DNA from: Maniola hyperantus
Lineage: Eukaryota; Arthropoda; Insecta; Lepidoptera; Nymphalidae
Length of the DNA: 64,000 nt
Assembly: GCF_902806685.2 (NCBI RefSeq)
Contig: NC_048554.1
Location: 7,998,001-8,062,000 of the forward strand
Direction: 5' to 3'
Shown: positions 42,878-53,769 of the stretch, in pieces
Layout of the letters: each line of letters starts with the position of its first letter
Numbering within the stretch: the stretch's first letter is position 1
Translations under genes and position numbers: made by a program
Notes under the pieces: model-generated
Databases searched by the model: none
What the model was told of the DNA's origin: nothing
Seen by the model: the letters and a program-made list of their open reading frames with translations, nothing else

Positions 42878-44763
42878 CAAGTATCAGGCTCAAGAGATTT
42901 AATGTTTCACATTCCACTACACGGGCTAGTTTAGTTTCTTTGTATAATTAAGCAATGTTTACGGTTTCACATATAATAAATTATAGTTTCATCTAAATAA
43001 TGATTTGTCCGAACAATGGCAATGATGATACTCATATAGTGGAACTAAAATTATCCAATCACAACATGGCACGGTGTAATTTAGCGAGTGTTTTCAGCCA
43101 ACGCCCACGCGTCTGTGTAGTGTGTACCATCAATCACCCAGTGGGCCATTCTTTACCACATGACATTCTAATGCCTCTAATGTTTCGCAATGCAGGGTTT
43201 ACATTTTACAGTCCGGACGTATTGTCTTTATGACTATGATGAGGTCACGAGCTCTTCAGCTCTTTGTTTTTGTTGATTGCATGCTCGCTTCTGGTGCTAC
43301 CTTGTGTGATTAGTTAAAAGTTGTACTGCTAAAGTTTTTTTAACCTGCTTTATATGTGTGTTTTCTTCTGATAAATCTCCTGATTTTTCTACTTTTTAAA
43401 GTTATGTTTTTCTTGTCCCAATTGAAGTTCTTTTTTTACTTTGTTAACGCCTTTAAAAATTGACAAATTGACCTGATTTTTCGCCATTCGGGAGAAAGCT
43501 GTGGGTATTATTTAGGTTATCAATTCCCGCTATCTTTTGCATTGTTTATTCGGCTCTAGTATTGCTAATTTCACAACAACCGTGGCGCGGCGGACCTTTT
43601 AGATCATTTGCCACTTATGTAACTTTGTTTGGCTTTATAATGGCCACTCGCAGTGGTCAATAAATATCTCGTGTAACAACAATACACTACCCTGAACTAT
43701 CGTTGGTTGAAGCTCGAATATGTCACGGGATCGTATCTATATGTAAATTGAGGCGAATTTTCGTAACGTTCGCGTTCCAGGGACCGATTCATCATAGAAA
43801 TGTGGACGGACCGGCCCACGCATAGCATTAATGCAGGACATTTAATGCATTATACGCCTAGATAGCGACGGACTTAAGACCCCACTAAATAACGAAATCT
43901 GATTTCCAGGGACACGTTTTCGTGCCCATAGATAAAAGATTTACTTCTCTAATCTGTGGTCGTGCCCAATTTTGCTATACTAGTATTTTTTCACATAAAG
44001 TCAACATGACCACCTATTACACTATTTGGGATAGAGACCTCCCTTGTGCTACCCCCTTTTTAAAAATTTATACTAACAGTTTTTAGATCTATAGAAAATC
44101 TTCAATATTAGTATGATGATTCCATCAATTTAAATCTTTAGCATTATAAAGTGCATTTGCCCATAGGTATTAATTAGTGTCTACCGCAAAATATGGTGTT
44201 CATTCATTCGGCATAACTCCATTAAACATTTATAGTTTAATAATGCTTACACGAAGATCATGATAAATGAGTTTTTGTTCGAGCGAAAATTTAATCGATT
44301 TCGTTCATCGATTAAGTTCAATATGCCCCGTGAAGCTATAAGGGTTTATTTGAATAACTATTTGTGGACAAGCGATTTGCGGCATAATTGAATACTTGTT
44401 TCAGGTACCTATCGCAATTTTACTGTATTCAGATGGTATCGAATAGCGAGATCGTTAACTATTTGACAGGAATTTGAGAATGCAGGTTGAAATAGCTGCC
44501 TCTCCCGCATTATTTACTGATTAGTCAGTGCTATTATCAGATAGTACAAGGTCTTTGGGTCTATAAGTATCTTAACTTGTTTGCTATCTGCTAGATAATG
44601 GTTAAAATAGTTAATCTTAAAGGACTGTTTCACTTCATTTTGAGATTATTATAATTTATAACTTTTTCTGAGTAGTTACGTGATCTGCATTAATAGAAGC
44701 ATTGCCAGCTTGTTAAGTAATACTTCTTAATACTCTTTGTTCAGTCCCAAATTATGACTACAC
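42878..44763. other. Unannotated DNA
   Basis: A plus-strand 77-codon frame (43000-43233) contains several Cys and His codons, but with no zinc-finger spacing. I see no recognised element. Confidence 0.4.
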
Positions 44764-44970
44764 GGATATAGACTACATGGATATAGACTACATTTATCTC
44801 GGAAAATCAAAGAGTTCCCGCGGGATTAAATAAAAACCAAATCCACGTGGATGATAATATGAGCATCATCTATTGGGTATAAATATAGCTTACATCCCAG
44901 AAACGTAAATATGCTACGTTTCGGATCTTTACGCGGATGAATTTAAAAACTTAAATCTGGGCAACATCTA
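44764..44970 (+). mobile_element. Two family C fragments in tandem
   Basis: The first (44764-44872) has 'ggatatagactacat' twice in tandem, then 'ctcggaaaatcaaagagttc' and the end CTAT. The second (44884-44970) has 'gcttacatcccagaaacgta', 'acgcggatgaatttaaaaac' and the end CATCTA. Same orientation, 11 bases apart. Confidence 0.6.
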
Positions 44971-45384
44971 ATTGTAACATAAACTTCAACATAAACGGCT
45001 CAGCACTTTAAAAATTTAAATTGCCATACTTGTTATGTGTGGTCTCGCGGTCGGATGAGATTGTATTTCGCAATTACGCCGCGGAAACGGGGGATATTGT
45101 GTGTCTGTCATGATGCGACTAATGTTAAGCTTCGAAATGACATTCGAGGGCCGCGGGCGGCGGCTCCGCTTTGTGCAAATACCTCGTATCTGCGTTTGTG
45201 CCTTCAGCTATTGTGCTATGGATGACTATTGTTACTGAGGGAAGTATCTTTATTTAATTTATCATATTGCTAATTTGCTTCAAATTGTGAAAAGCACTTG
45301 GTCATCATCATGATCAACCCATCGCTGTCTACAGTTTAGATTTGAAAAACAGAAACATAAACAGGAATCGCAACACAACTAGTA
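44971..45384. other. CpG-rich patch and SINE-A tail stub
   Basis: Bases 45037-45165 are CpG-rich ('gagggccgcgggcggcggct') and open on the plus strand (45037-45225), with no known motif. A SINE-A extreme 3' stub ('atcatcatgatcaaccc') lies at 45302-45330. Confidence 0.4.
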
Positions 45385-45666
45385 ATCATCATCAACAATC
45401 CATCGCTGGCCTACTACTGAGCATAGGTCTCCTCTCAGAATGAAAAGGGTTTGGCCAAAGTCCACCACGCTATTAAAATGTGGATAGGTAGACATCACAG
45501 ACCATTAAGAACTCTCAGGCATGCTGGTTTCCTCACGATGTTCCTAATATCAACTGATATTTAATTGCTTAAAAACTTCAAAAAATTAGAAGAGCGTGCC
45601 CGCATTGAACCTCGGAGCCCCTCTGAATAGGAGGGTAGGCCTTAACCAATAGGCTACCATCACTTT
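45385..45666 (-). mobile_element. SINE-A, near full length
   Basis: It starts 'aatcatcatcaacaatccat', then 'tctcctctcagaatgaaaag', 'ccattaagaactctcaggca', 'tgctggtttcctcacgatg' and the head 'ccttaaccaataggctacca'. The part between 'tgtt' and 'aatatcaactg' lacks the usual 'ttccttcaccgttaa', a small internal deletion. Confidence 0.8.
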
Positions 45667-45732
45667 TTTGTTTTATTTTATAAACTCTAAAGTAAGAGTA
45701 TTAAGTTATTAGGTGATGGAATATTGCAGGCA

Positions 45733-45944
45733 TCTAATTTTATAAAAGGAAAAGGTGACTGACTGATCAATCAATGCACAGCTCAAACTACTAAATGGAT
45801 CGGGCTGAAATTTGGCATGCAGAGAGCTATTATGACGTAGGCATCCGCTAAGAAAGCATTTTTAAAAATTGAACCCCTAAGGGGGTGAAATAGGGGTTTA
45901 AAATTTGTGTAGTCAACGCGGACGAAGTCTCGAGCATAAGCTAG
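45733..45944 (+). mobile_element. Family B Helitron-like element, full length
   Basis: It starts TCTAATTTTATAAAAGG after an A and ends 'gacgaagtctcgagcataag', then CTAG and T. The interior matches the 15821 and 21979 copies. The hairpin has one substitution (GTCTCG for GTCGCG). Confidence 0.85.
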
Positions 45945-46740
45945 TATCCTATAAAATATAGTAAAGGGATATTTTGGAATGTCCTACAATGGTGTGTGGG
46001 AGTAGGCCAACCTCAGAATGGCTAATATCTTTAAGGTCAACACGCCCATTATGATATTTCAGATGGTATTCCATGGCGCCACAACTTTATTGAATGGTAT
46101 GCAAAAATTATGGCTAAAGATGATCAGCTTATCTCTAAAACTATAACTGGCAATGCAATCTATAAGTACAGATAAAAAGATAAATTTGTCAACACAAAGA
46201 CTCAAATATCAAAGTATCCATAGCTTAACCTGCTGAGTCTGAAGTTTAAGGTTTAGCTTGGGAATTTCTGTATAATTTAGACCTCTTATTTTATACCTCT
46301 ACCACCTTAGTGCCCTACTAAGAAAGATATTTTACGCTGCAACTAAGCTTAATTTTTTAACCCATTTCACCTTACATAAGCTATTTTATTTTAATTATCC
46401 GTTGAAACCTTTAGATAGGTAGGTATATTATACAGAATACTATCAAAAATGTTGCCATAGGTTTAAATATCACCAATTTCAAAGTCTCAATCAAAGACAT
46501 TTATTTAAAATTTTTAGATTCATTGTAGCTACGAGTACACTTTTTGATTGTCAATTGTTGAAATTGTAAGAACAATTCATGTAATTTCACTAAGTACCTA
46601 TGTACCTACTTAATTGCACTTTATTTATAAAGGAATAGGCAGAAAAAGGATTTTATCTATTAGCTATGTTTTACTTACATTTTAATCGTATTCTTCAGTT
46701 AAAAATAATAATGTTCTGCTGTAGAAATGTCTTCTTGGTA
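45945..46740. other. Unannotated AT-rich DNA
   Basis: Nothing recognised. Confidence 0.5.
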
Positions 46741-46830
46741 GGAATTACATTCTGAACCAGTGGTAAACTATACTTGACGATTCAAAAGCCCTTGTAAAAG
46801 TTTACTTGAATAAAGATATATTCTATTCTA
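46741..46830 (+). mobile_element. Family G retrotransposon 3' end
   Basis: It shows 'ttacattctgaaccagtggt', 'tgacgattcaaaagcccttg' and 'taaaagtttacttgaataaa'. AATAAA is intact and is followed by 'gatatattctattct'. It matches the minus-strand copy nested in family D at 50354-50456, which confirms the repeat. Confidence 0.7.
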
Positions 46831-47642
46831 AAAGAAGGTAAAAAAATTAAAACTGTAGAGATGCAGCCCTGCACTAGATGCGCGTGCGCTGGGCGCGGTA
46901 TCACTTCCTCAGTTGAACGGCGCCCGCGGCGCGCGCCGGTCGTGCGCTGTATAATGAGTTTACCGCTCTCTTTACCCTATCGGGCGGTAATAAAACCTAT
47001 GGCTACTTGCTTGTATGTCATTAAATATCATATAATATTTCAAACTATTATTATTAGATATTAAATTCATAAGGCACATTAAACTTAATATCTTGCCTTT
47101 CATTACCCTAAGTTACGGAGCAATAAAAGGGTAGTTTTAATTAATTTCGGTAGTTCTTAGTAAGCTATGTCGTTAATTTCCAAATCTGCTGCCTGTCATT
47201 GGCCTGGGTTAATAAGTCATCGGTGTTCAAGCTATATGCTCGGTTCATTGATTGTGCCAAAAAATATAAGATAGATTGACAGATACTTTTGCACTAATAA
47301 AATTAGCATGAATAAGACGATATGTCTAAGAAATGTGAATGCTTAATATAATATTGTAACAGCGGCATAAAATCCTTTGATGCTTCTCAGCTCGGTACAG
47401 TTACTTCGCTTTCACTTATTAATAAATGTCATCAGCATTAATAAAACAAGCAATTAAGAGCTTAACTACTTTACGCGTTTCTCTGTTAATATTACGACTT
47501 CACATTACAAGAGACGTGCTTCCGTCGAATGATTAGTGTGAAGCGTACACACGTAAATTAAGTGAAAATTATTTTAATTTATTAACAGGTAAGAAAAAAT
47601 ACTTTTAGGTTCTATTTCATACGTATGCCAAATTATTGAATA
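46831..47642. other. CpG-dense patch in AT-rich DNA
   Basis: Bases 46870-46955 are CpG-dense ('gcccgcggcgcgcgccggtc') and are followed by an AT-rich tail. A plus-strand frame from 46861 covers it. No TATA box, splice pattern or known motif is identified. It could be a promoter-like CpG cluster or the remnant of an insertion. Confidence 0.4.
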
Positions 47643-47862
47643 CTAGCTGTTGTCCGCAACTCTGTTCGCGTAAAATCTCATACAATAATCATACAATTAC
47701 AAGATTCCGGCTAACTCTACATCGATATCTTGGAAAAATAAATCCACGCCGACGAAATCGCAGGTATAATATAGTTTTAACATTTTATGAGCTTGGTCCG
47801 CGTGAATTTAAGTTTTAATTCATTTAAAAATCCTTTCGATTTTCCGGGATAAATTCCGTTGA
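47643..47862. mobile_element. Cluster of family C ends in both orientations
   Basis: CTAG at 47643-47646 opens a minus-oriented end ('ctgttgtccgcaactctgtt'). A plus-oriented end 'aaatccacgccgacgaaatc' finishes at ATAG (47771-47774). A further minus-oriented piece, 'ggtccgcgtgaatttaag' to 'ttttccgggataaattcc', covers 47795-47862. The three ends are damaged. Confidence 0.5.
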
Positions 47863-48989
47863 GCCGTGAAAAAGTAACACATAAACTTTTCTACTTATAA
47901 TAATAATGTTAGTATAGTTACCTATTTCAAACTTATTACTTAAACATGAGTGTATTCATCAAGGAACAAACTTTGTTATCGTCCTTCCTTATGTTCTGTC
48001 TATCAAGTAGGGAAATCAATCGCAAATTTTGACAGAAGAAATCTATTTAATAGCATAGGTTACATTCAATGGCGCGTAACGTCCAGTGAAACTTACAAAA
48101 TAGCCCACCATTATCAGCCTTGGGCGTCCGCAACCGACAATTTCACCCTGATTCATATCATCAGCGATCCCCGCGAGAAAATGCGGGAACCACAGAATTC
48201 ATAATAAGTATAGAAGTGGATAAGGAGCATAAGCTAATCGTCGTGCTGATGTGCTGTACGTTTATTGTAACTACTGACATATTAACATGTCATTACAGTT
48301 TAACTTACGTTGCTTTGAATGGTAATTTACGTGTATGTTCTTCTGAACAATAGATACGGTTGTTTGGATTAAAGTATAATATTCCGTGGGTCGCTACCGA
48401 AGTGACTGACGTGTGCGACGGTCACGCTGCAGCTTACCTATGTGCGTGACAGATGCACCGGGATGTGACAGTACTAAATACTATGAATATGTATTGGTGT
48501 TGCCGCACGCGGCTGTCGAATTATTCCTTTAGTAACCTACAAATATATGGCAGAAAGTGAGTCTTCACGCGTTACGCGTCACGAACAATCAAGAAAACTT
48601 ATTTTTATAGCGAAAAGAGTTGCTAAAATTGACGATACAATATCTCAGTATCAAAGACAGCAGATATCATTTCTATTATCGTATACAAGATTCCGTGGTG
48701 AGAACATTTTCTCAATTTGATAAGAAGAATCATCGGTCCGGTTCAGATGAAAACGACAGTTTCCGTTAAGCTCGAACTAGTCTAGAAAACCCGACCGAAG
48801 GAAAGTAGACGGCCCCTTTTAGATAATGCCACGTTACTGTTTATGTCACGTCATGCTATCATTTGCGAGTTTATCGCTGACAGCATGTTATCAGTGATAG
48901 AAGGATTTGAAACACGTTAGATGGAAAGAAGAAAGCTAGAGTGGTAATTACCACCTTATTATCGAATCTCGTTTATTAAGCCAATTTTA
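47863..48989. other. Unannotated DNA
   Basis: Overlapping plus-strand frames at 47950-48353 show no domain. Nothing else recognised. Confidence 0.4.
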
Positions 48990-49129
48990 AGAGCAGTCAT
49001 AGCCAGTGGTTAAGATGTCTGCCTCCTATTCGGAGGGTCGGGGGTTCAATCTCGGGCATGCACCTATAGCTTTTCGAAGCTATGTGTTGAACAATAAAAT
49101 ATCACTAGCTTTAACGGTGAAGGAAAACT
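48990..49129 (+). mobile_element. SINE-A head and body, 3' half replaced
   Basis: This is the only copy with a tRNA-like head on the plus strand. The A box is in 'tagccagtggttaagatgtc' (from 49000) and the B box is GGTTCAATCTC (49043-49053). The body runs to 'ctttaacggtgaaggaaaac' and then switches to a different repeat at 49128. The normal 'atcgtgaggaaacc' continuation is absent. Confidence 0.8.
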
Positions 49130-49165
49130 AGTCGGGCTAACGTCGACTAAACACGTGAGTATATG
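49128..49165 (+). repeat. Short shared repeat at SINE-A breakpoint
   Basis: 'ctagtcgggctaacgtcgac' and 'taaacacgtgagtatat' recur in diverged form at about 52938-52971 inside a hairpin element. TCGACTAAACACGTGAGT is a string I associate with a dispersed animal repeat. The junction with SINE-A is abrupt. Confidence 0.6.
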
Positions 49166-49248
49166 CAATTTACAAACTGAATTGTAAAGAGTGAACGTAG
49201 TTTTTGATTAAGTAAATAAAAAACCGGAAAAATACAATCACAAAACTA

Positions 49249-49467
49249 TCCATATTATTAATATTATAAATGCGAAAGTGTGTCTGTCTGTCTGTTAGCC
49301 TTTCACGGCCCATCCTCCGTTCAACTGATTTTAACGAAAAAAGGTACATAGATAGCTTGCATCCCGGGGAAGGATTTAGGCTACTTTTTATCCCGGAAAA
49401 TCAAATAGTTCCCACGGGATTCTTATAAACCTAAATCCACGCGGACGACGTCGCGGGAATCAGCTAG
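49249..49467 (+). mobile_element. Family C element, full length
   Basis: The best complete C copy. It starts TCCATATTATTAATATTATA after an A, then 'gtgtgtctgtctgtctgtta', 'cctttcacggcccatcctcc', 'agatagcttgcatcccgggg', 'ctactttttatcccggaaaa' and 'tagttcccacgggattctta'. It ends GCGGACGACGTCGCGGGA, then ATCAG, CTAG and T. 219 bp. One compensating-type change in the terminal hairpin (GAAGTC to GACGTC). Confidence 0.85.
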
Positions 49468-49806
49468 TTTTGAATAATTTCACCTACAAGACATCAACGA
49501 ACATTATCTTCAATCGAAGTAAAAGACTTCAACGCGCGCCGTTTTAACATTTTAAAACAAAGTAGGTACGATTACATTTACATTAAGTGACTTTACTTTA
49601 AAATTAACTTAAAAGCATAATTTGCTGAGTGTAATTATTTTGTTCATCTTTACAATGAAAGAAGAATATTGAAATAACGGTACTTTGCTGAGGACATGAA
49701 CAGTTAAATACAATCGTAATATTTAAAAGAAATCTGGCTTTAATTTTGGCATTTTTAAGCCTTAAATACTTACCTAGAAAAGATACTCTAAAATTTAGTT
49801 TAGTAA
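49468..49806. other. Unannotated AT-rich DNA
   Basis: Nothing recognised. Confidence 0.5.
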
Positions 49807-50020
49807 ACCAGCTTTTTCCCACGACTTCGTCCGCGTGGACTACACTTTGATACCCCTATTATAACCTTTAGGGTTTCTATTTTCAAAAATCCTTTCTTAG
49901 AGGATGTCTACGTCATAATAGCTATATGCATGCCAAATTTCAGTTCGGTTCGTCCAGTAGTTTGAGGTGTGCGTTGATAGATCAGTCAGTCAGTGAGTCA
50001 GCTTTTCCTTTTATATTAAT
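49807..50020 (-). mobile_element. Family B Helitron-like element, diverged ends
   Basis: The end 'ccagctttttcccacgactt' gives CTGG in place of CTAG on the minus strand. The interior has 'gtctacgtcataatagctat' and 'atgccaaatttcagttcgg'. The far end 'gcttttccttttatattaat' lacks a clear TC terminus. Confidence 0.75.
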
Positions 50021-50124
50021 TATATTAAATATGAGGACAAACGTTACTGTCGATCTTCTTGCTGGCACTTCTCAGTACAAATAGGCATTCCGAACGAGTG
50101 CAGCAGTGGCAGGTTAGGTAGATA

Positions 50125-50180
50125 CATTTTGACGATTCCAAAGTACCTACTGGTAAAAGTTTATTTGATTTTTTTTAATA
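50125..50180 (+). mobile_element. Family G 3' end fragment
   Basis: It shows 'acattttgacgattccaaag' and 'tggtaaaagtttatttgatt'. The AATAAA site is lost and a T run follows. Confidence 0.5.
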
Positions 50181-50270
50181 ATTTCTATTGTAGAGTAAGT
50201 TTAGAAGAAGGAAGAAAGATAACAGACATTTAAAGATAAGAGGGTTAAAGTTACAAAATGACGTCAGAGT

Positions 50271-50823
50271 AAAAAAAACCAGTCAAGTGCGAGTCAGGCT
50301 CGCGCACCGAGGGTTCCGTACTATAGTCGTATTTTTTTGACATTTTGCAAGATGAGATGAAATGAAATGAAATGAAAATCTTTTTTATTCGTATAAACTT
50401 TTACAAGTGCTTACGAATAGTCGGATGCATCTACCACTGGTTCAGAATGCCTTTCTAAGATAATAATTTAATAAAACTTTGATGCATAAAAACAAATAAA
50501 AATCTGTTTTAAAATGCACAGGTGAAGCCCTTTCATATGATACCCTACTTGATATAGTTATCTTACTTCGACTATTGAAAATACTAATTATTAGTTCATG
50601 ACCACAATTTTTTTGTGTGATGTAACCACAAATTCACGGTTTTTAGATTTTTTCCCTTATGATTGTTATAAGACTACCTATCTGTCAAATTTAATGATTC
50701 TAGGTTAACGGGAAGTAGGTTTAGGTTAACCCTGTAGGTTTCTTGACAGACAGACAGACAGACAACAAAGTGATCCAAAGTGAAGGGTTCCGTTTTTCCT
50801 TTTGAAGTACGGAACCCTAAAAA
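50271..50823 (+). mobile_element. Family D element split by a nested retroposon
   Basis: The 5' end is 'aaaaaaaaccagtcaagtgc' then 'gaggctcgcgcaccgaggg'-type sequence, up to 'gacattttgcaagat' (50353). D resumes at 50462 with 'aataatttaataaaactttg', 'gaagccctttcatatgatac' and 'taggtttcttgacagacaga', and ends 'gtacggaaccctaaaa'. Without the insert it is the same length as the 51717 copy. The ends are complete. Confidence 0.85.
50354..50456 (-). mobile_element. Family G retroposon inserted in family D
   Basis: On the minus strand it reads 'ggcattctgaaccagtggta', 'agcacttgtaaaagtttata' and 'cgaataaaaaagattttc', then a (ATTTC)n tail. AAGAT is present on both sides (50349-50353 and 50457-50461), a target-site duplication. 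This gives the relative age: D first, G second. Confidence 0.8.
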
Positions 50824-51201
50824 CAAATATTTGTGCATTTTATAATGTGAGGGCGGGCACTTAAAAGTTCCATCGGAAGTTTAACATTACTTTTTCGTAC
50901 ACTAAGTGGTAATTCCGAGTGGTGGTCATGTCAAAGGTTGTCCAAAACCTACCGTTCTCCGTTCTCACGCACTTGGCTTCTGAGAACACCATATCACACA
51001 TAGATGTACCAAAAATAACTGTCTAACATTGTTCACACCATAAAAACTGTATCATAAACGTGCGCTACTGAATTAACTGTGCACTTACTAGAGTTGTTTT
51101 GTAGTGCGCAAAAATAAGTTGTATTTGTATGGAATGTTGAAAACATTTTCTTTAATTTGTTAAATAAGTTGAAATTGTCTTTGGACTTTGGAGCAAAATC
51201 C
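50824..51201. other. Unannotated AT-rich DNA
   Basis: Nothing recognised. Confidence 0.5.
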
Positions 51202-51400
51202 TCATACTTATCAGATATAAATGCAAAAGTATGTTTGTTTTCTTAATGTTACATTTTCAGGGCCCATTGCAGATAATCTTGAAGAAATTTGTAACAGAGA
51301 TGGCTTAAGAAATACAGGTATTTTATCTCGGGAAATCAAAGGATTCACGCAATTTCCAAAAATACATAAATTCGTGCGGACAAAGTCGCAGACATCATAA
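51202..51400 (+). mobile_element. Family C element, diverged
   Basis: The start is TCATACTTATCAGATATAAA. Then come 'atgttacattttcagggccc', 'ttgtaacagagatggcttaa', 'ttatctcgggaaatcaaagg' and 'cgtgcggacaaagtcgcaga'. It ends 'catcataatatt' without CTAG. Confidence 0.75.
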
Positions 51401-51716
51401 TATTATCTATAGCACAAAACGTCAAATAAACCTTCTGCATGAAATTTCTTAAGTGATAGATGAAAATCGCATTGAAAGCCTCTTAACAGTTTAGAAGATA
51501 TAATAATCGATTGCAATTACAAATACCGATTAATACTTTGCTTCATACCATAAATACTTAGAGATTATTATTAAAGTATTGGAAAACTTCTTTTAGGATT
51601 ATATATTAAGATAATATATTAAGATTAAGATAAAGGTTAAAGCACGTAGCAGCGAAGTTTTTCATTACTAATTATTTAAAATGGCATCTATAATTTAAGG
51701 CAACTCGAGATATTAT
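51401..51716. other. Unannotated AT-rich DNA
   Basis: Nothing recognised. Confidence 0.5.
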
Positions 51717-52132
51717 AAAAAAACCGGCCAAGTGCGAGTCAGGCTCACGCAATGAGGGTTCCGTACTACAGTCGTATTTTTTCGACATTTTGCAGGATAA
51801 TTCAAAAACAATGATTAATAAAATTAAATAAAAATCTGTTTTAGAATGCACAGATGAAGACTTTTCATATAAAAACCCACTTGATATAGTTATCTTTCTT
51901 AGAAAATTGAAAATACTAATTATTATTAGTTCATGACCACAATTTTTTTTGTGTGATGTAACGAATGTCAGCTATGGGATCTACCTACCTGCCAAATTTC
52001 ATGATTCTAGGTCAACGCAAAGTACCCTGTAGGTTTCTTGACAAACCGACAGACAGACAGACAGACAGACAGACAACAAAGTGATCCTATAAGGGTTCCG
52101 TTTTTCCTTTTGAGGTACGGAACCCTAAAAAA
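51717..52132 (+). mobile_element. Family D element, full length
   Basis: The most regular D copy. An A run is followed by CCGGCCAAGTGCGAGTC, 'gagggttccgtactacagtc', 'gacattttgcaggataattc', 'ttttagaatgcacagatgaa', 'tagttcatgaccacaatttt', 'ctgccaaatttcatgattct' and a (CAGA)n run (52050-52075). It ends 'tttgaggtacggaaccctaa'. No ORF. It lies about 900 bp after the other plus-strand D copy. Confidence 0.88.
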
Positions 52133-52872
52133 CCATACCTATTGTGTAATACCTAGTTGCATTGAAAGTTTTTAATAAAATTCGTGAAGATGATATCGTA
52201 AAATGAATGTTTAAAGGCTTTAAAGGCGAATATGTTTTAGTGCGTAATTCGATATGTCGATGACCCCGTTGGATAAGATCGGTAGTTTTCGGCTTCTTTG
52301 AGCGGTGTTCTTAGCCCTAATTGAATTTGTTTGTTTCGTACCGATAATGGGATATTGCCTGAGGGTGTAAGCCAAGCTGACCGATTGTTCGAAGCTGACC
52401 CGTGAGCCGTGGGTGAGATCGCCTACTGGAAGCCGGTATCCGAATATTATTTGTTAATTTACTAGCTTTTGTCTATGATGTTAGCCGCAACGCAACATCA
52501 ATAGAGTGTGAGAAAACTTCTCTGCTACTAGTTAAGGTCTTTGTTACTTACTTTGACTATTATTTTAAGGCAAGTAGGTAGGTAATAATTTCAAAACCAA
52601 CACTAGATATATGATAAAAGGTATATAATACACAGAATTTACCAATAACTTATGTGCATGTGTATCAAAAAAATCTATGAATTGGTCGTGAAGTTATATT
52701 TTATTCGTTGTTTTCTTAAAATTATAAGAAGAAAGTCAATTCAGTGTTTAATAAATACATACTTTTATGTACAAAACAATATTTGAAAACTTTTGTTTTT
52801 CTTTTTAAAAAGTGTTACGCGACTCAAATATGTGCTTCGGTTACCTACTTGATCTGCAATAGGCACTATTTT
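52133..52872. other. Unannotated DNA
   Basis: Nothing recognised. Confidence 0.5.
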
Positions 52873-52998
52873 ATATAATATCTCTCACCCGGCTATGAAC
52901 TGACTTCCTTGAAAAAGGACCCCGGATGGGTTCGAAACTAGTCGGACTAACTTCGACTAAACACGTGAGTACCTATAGCCGGGTGAGAGATATTATAT
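52873..52998. repeat. 24-bp perfect inverted repeat with a 78-base core
   Basis: Arms 52873-52896 and 52975-52998 are exact reverse complements, containing ATCTCTCACCCGGCTAT. The core holds 'cttccttgaaaaaggacccc', 'gaaactagtcggactaac' and TCGACTAAACACGTGAGT. The last part is shared with 49128-49165. It resembles a small foldback element carrying a piece of a dispersed repeat. Confidence 0.8.
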
Positions 52999-53274
52999 TT
53001 ATAATGGAAATCACTCACGATAGTTTAAACGCTTAAATAGGTACACTATTTTATAGGTGTTTATTTTAATGTAGCGGTATTATTGCTTTCCGAATTAAGA
53101 TGAACCTATAAAATTTTGTTGCATCGTTAAAATTTAAATGTTATTTGAACTCTGAATTAAATTGAATTTAAATATAATAAGTAGATTGTAGGCATAGTCC
53201 GTTCAAAATAATAATAATAATAATTGAATAAGAATATAAATGTAAAAAATGGAGCTAACAATTTAAAAACTAAT

Positions 53275-53550
53275 CTAGGTAAAGGTGTTGTTGTCGCACC
53301 GATGCAGGTTGGACGAATGTTTTGTAAAAGGATTACTAAGATCCTCTACAATACCACACAAGATAGCGTTGGTACTGTGTGTCAGTCGTTCCCAGAAGGA
53401 AACCGTCCTTGCTCGGAGTATGGCGAAGAAGTCAGGGACCCTTGCAGCAGCAAACATAGCTTTAGCACTGCAGAAACGCGGGTGCTTCATTAGGATGAGG
53501 AAGGCGTCGTTATATTGTACCCTTAGTGCATTATAGCTGCGCTTGGTAAA
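53275..53550 (-). pseudogene. Non-LTR retrotransposon ORF2 C-terminal relic
   Basis: The minus-strand frame is open for about 90 codons to a TAG at 53275-53277. It encodes YNDAFLILMKHPRFCSAKAM, then, further on, FFAILRARTVSFWERL and STNAI. The pattern 'Y-N-D-A...P-R-x-C-S-A...M-F' followed by a basic, aromatic stretch is what I know from the region C-terminal to the reverse transcriptase domain of insect LINE ORF2 proteins. The catalytic RT motifs are absent (5' truncation). At the N-terminal side it abuts a SINE-A copy within about three bases. The Met at 53490 is internal, not a real start. Confidence 0.8.
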
Positions 53551-53553
53551 CTT

Positions 53554-53769
53554 TGTCTACCGCGCTAGCCAAGTGCGGATTGGCAGACTTTACACACCTT
53601 TGAGAACATTATGGAGACTTCTCAGGCATGCCGGTTTCGTCACGATGTCAAGTGATTATTTAATTACGTAAAACGAACATAACTCCGAAAAGTTAGTTAC
53701 GCGCCCAGGATCGAACCCGCGACTTCTGATTAGGAGGCGGAGTTCCTAACCACTAGACTATCACAGCTT
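53554..53769 (-). mobile_element. SINE-A, 3' truncated at the LINE relic
   Basis: It starts in the body at 'tctaccgcgctagccaagtg', lacking the usual ~60-base 3' tail. It continues with 'catgccggtttcgtcacgat' and the full tRNA-like head ('ggatcgaacccgcgacttct', 'aaccactagactatcacagc'). The B box GGTTCGATCC is intact on the minus strand. Confidence 0.85.

Noticed and set aside
43000..43233. Cys/His-rich frame as a zinc-finger exon
   Set aside because: The spacing of Cys and His does not fit C2H2 or other finger patterns that I can recognise.
52050..52075. (CAGA)n as an independent microsatellite
   Set aside because: It is an internal part of family D and occurs at the same place in other copies.
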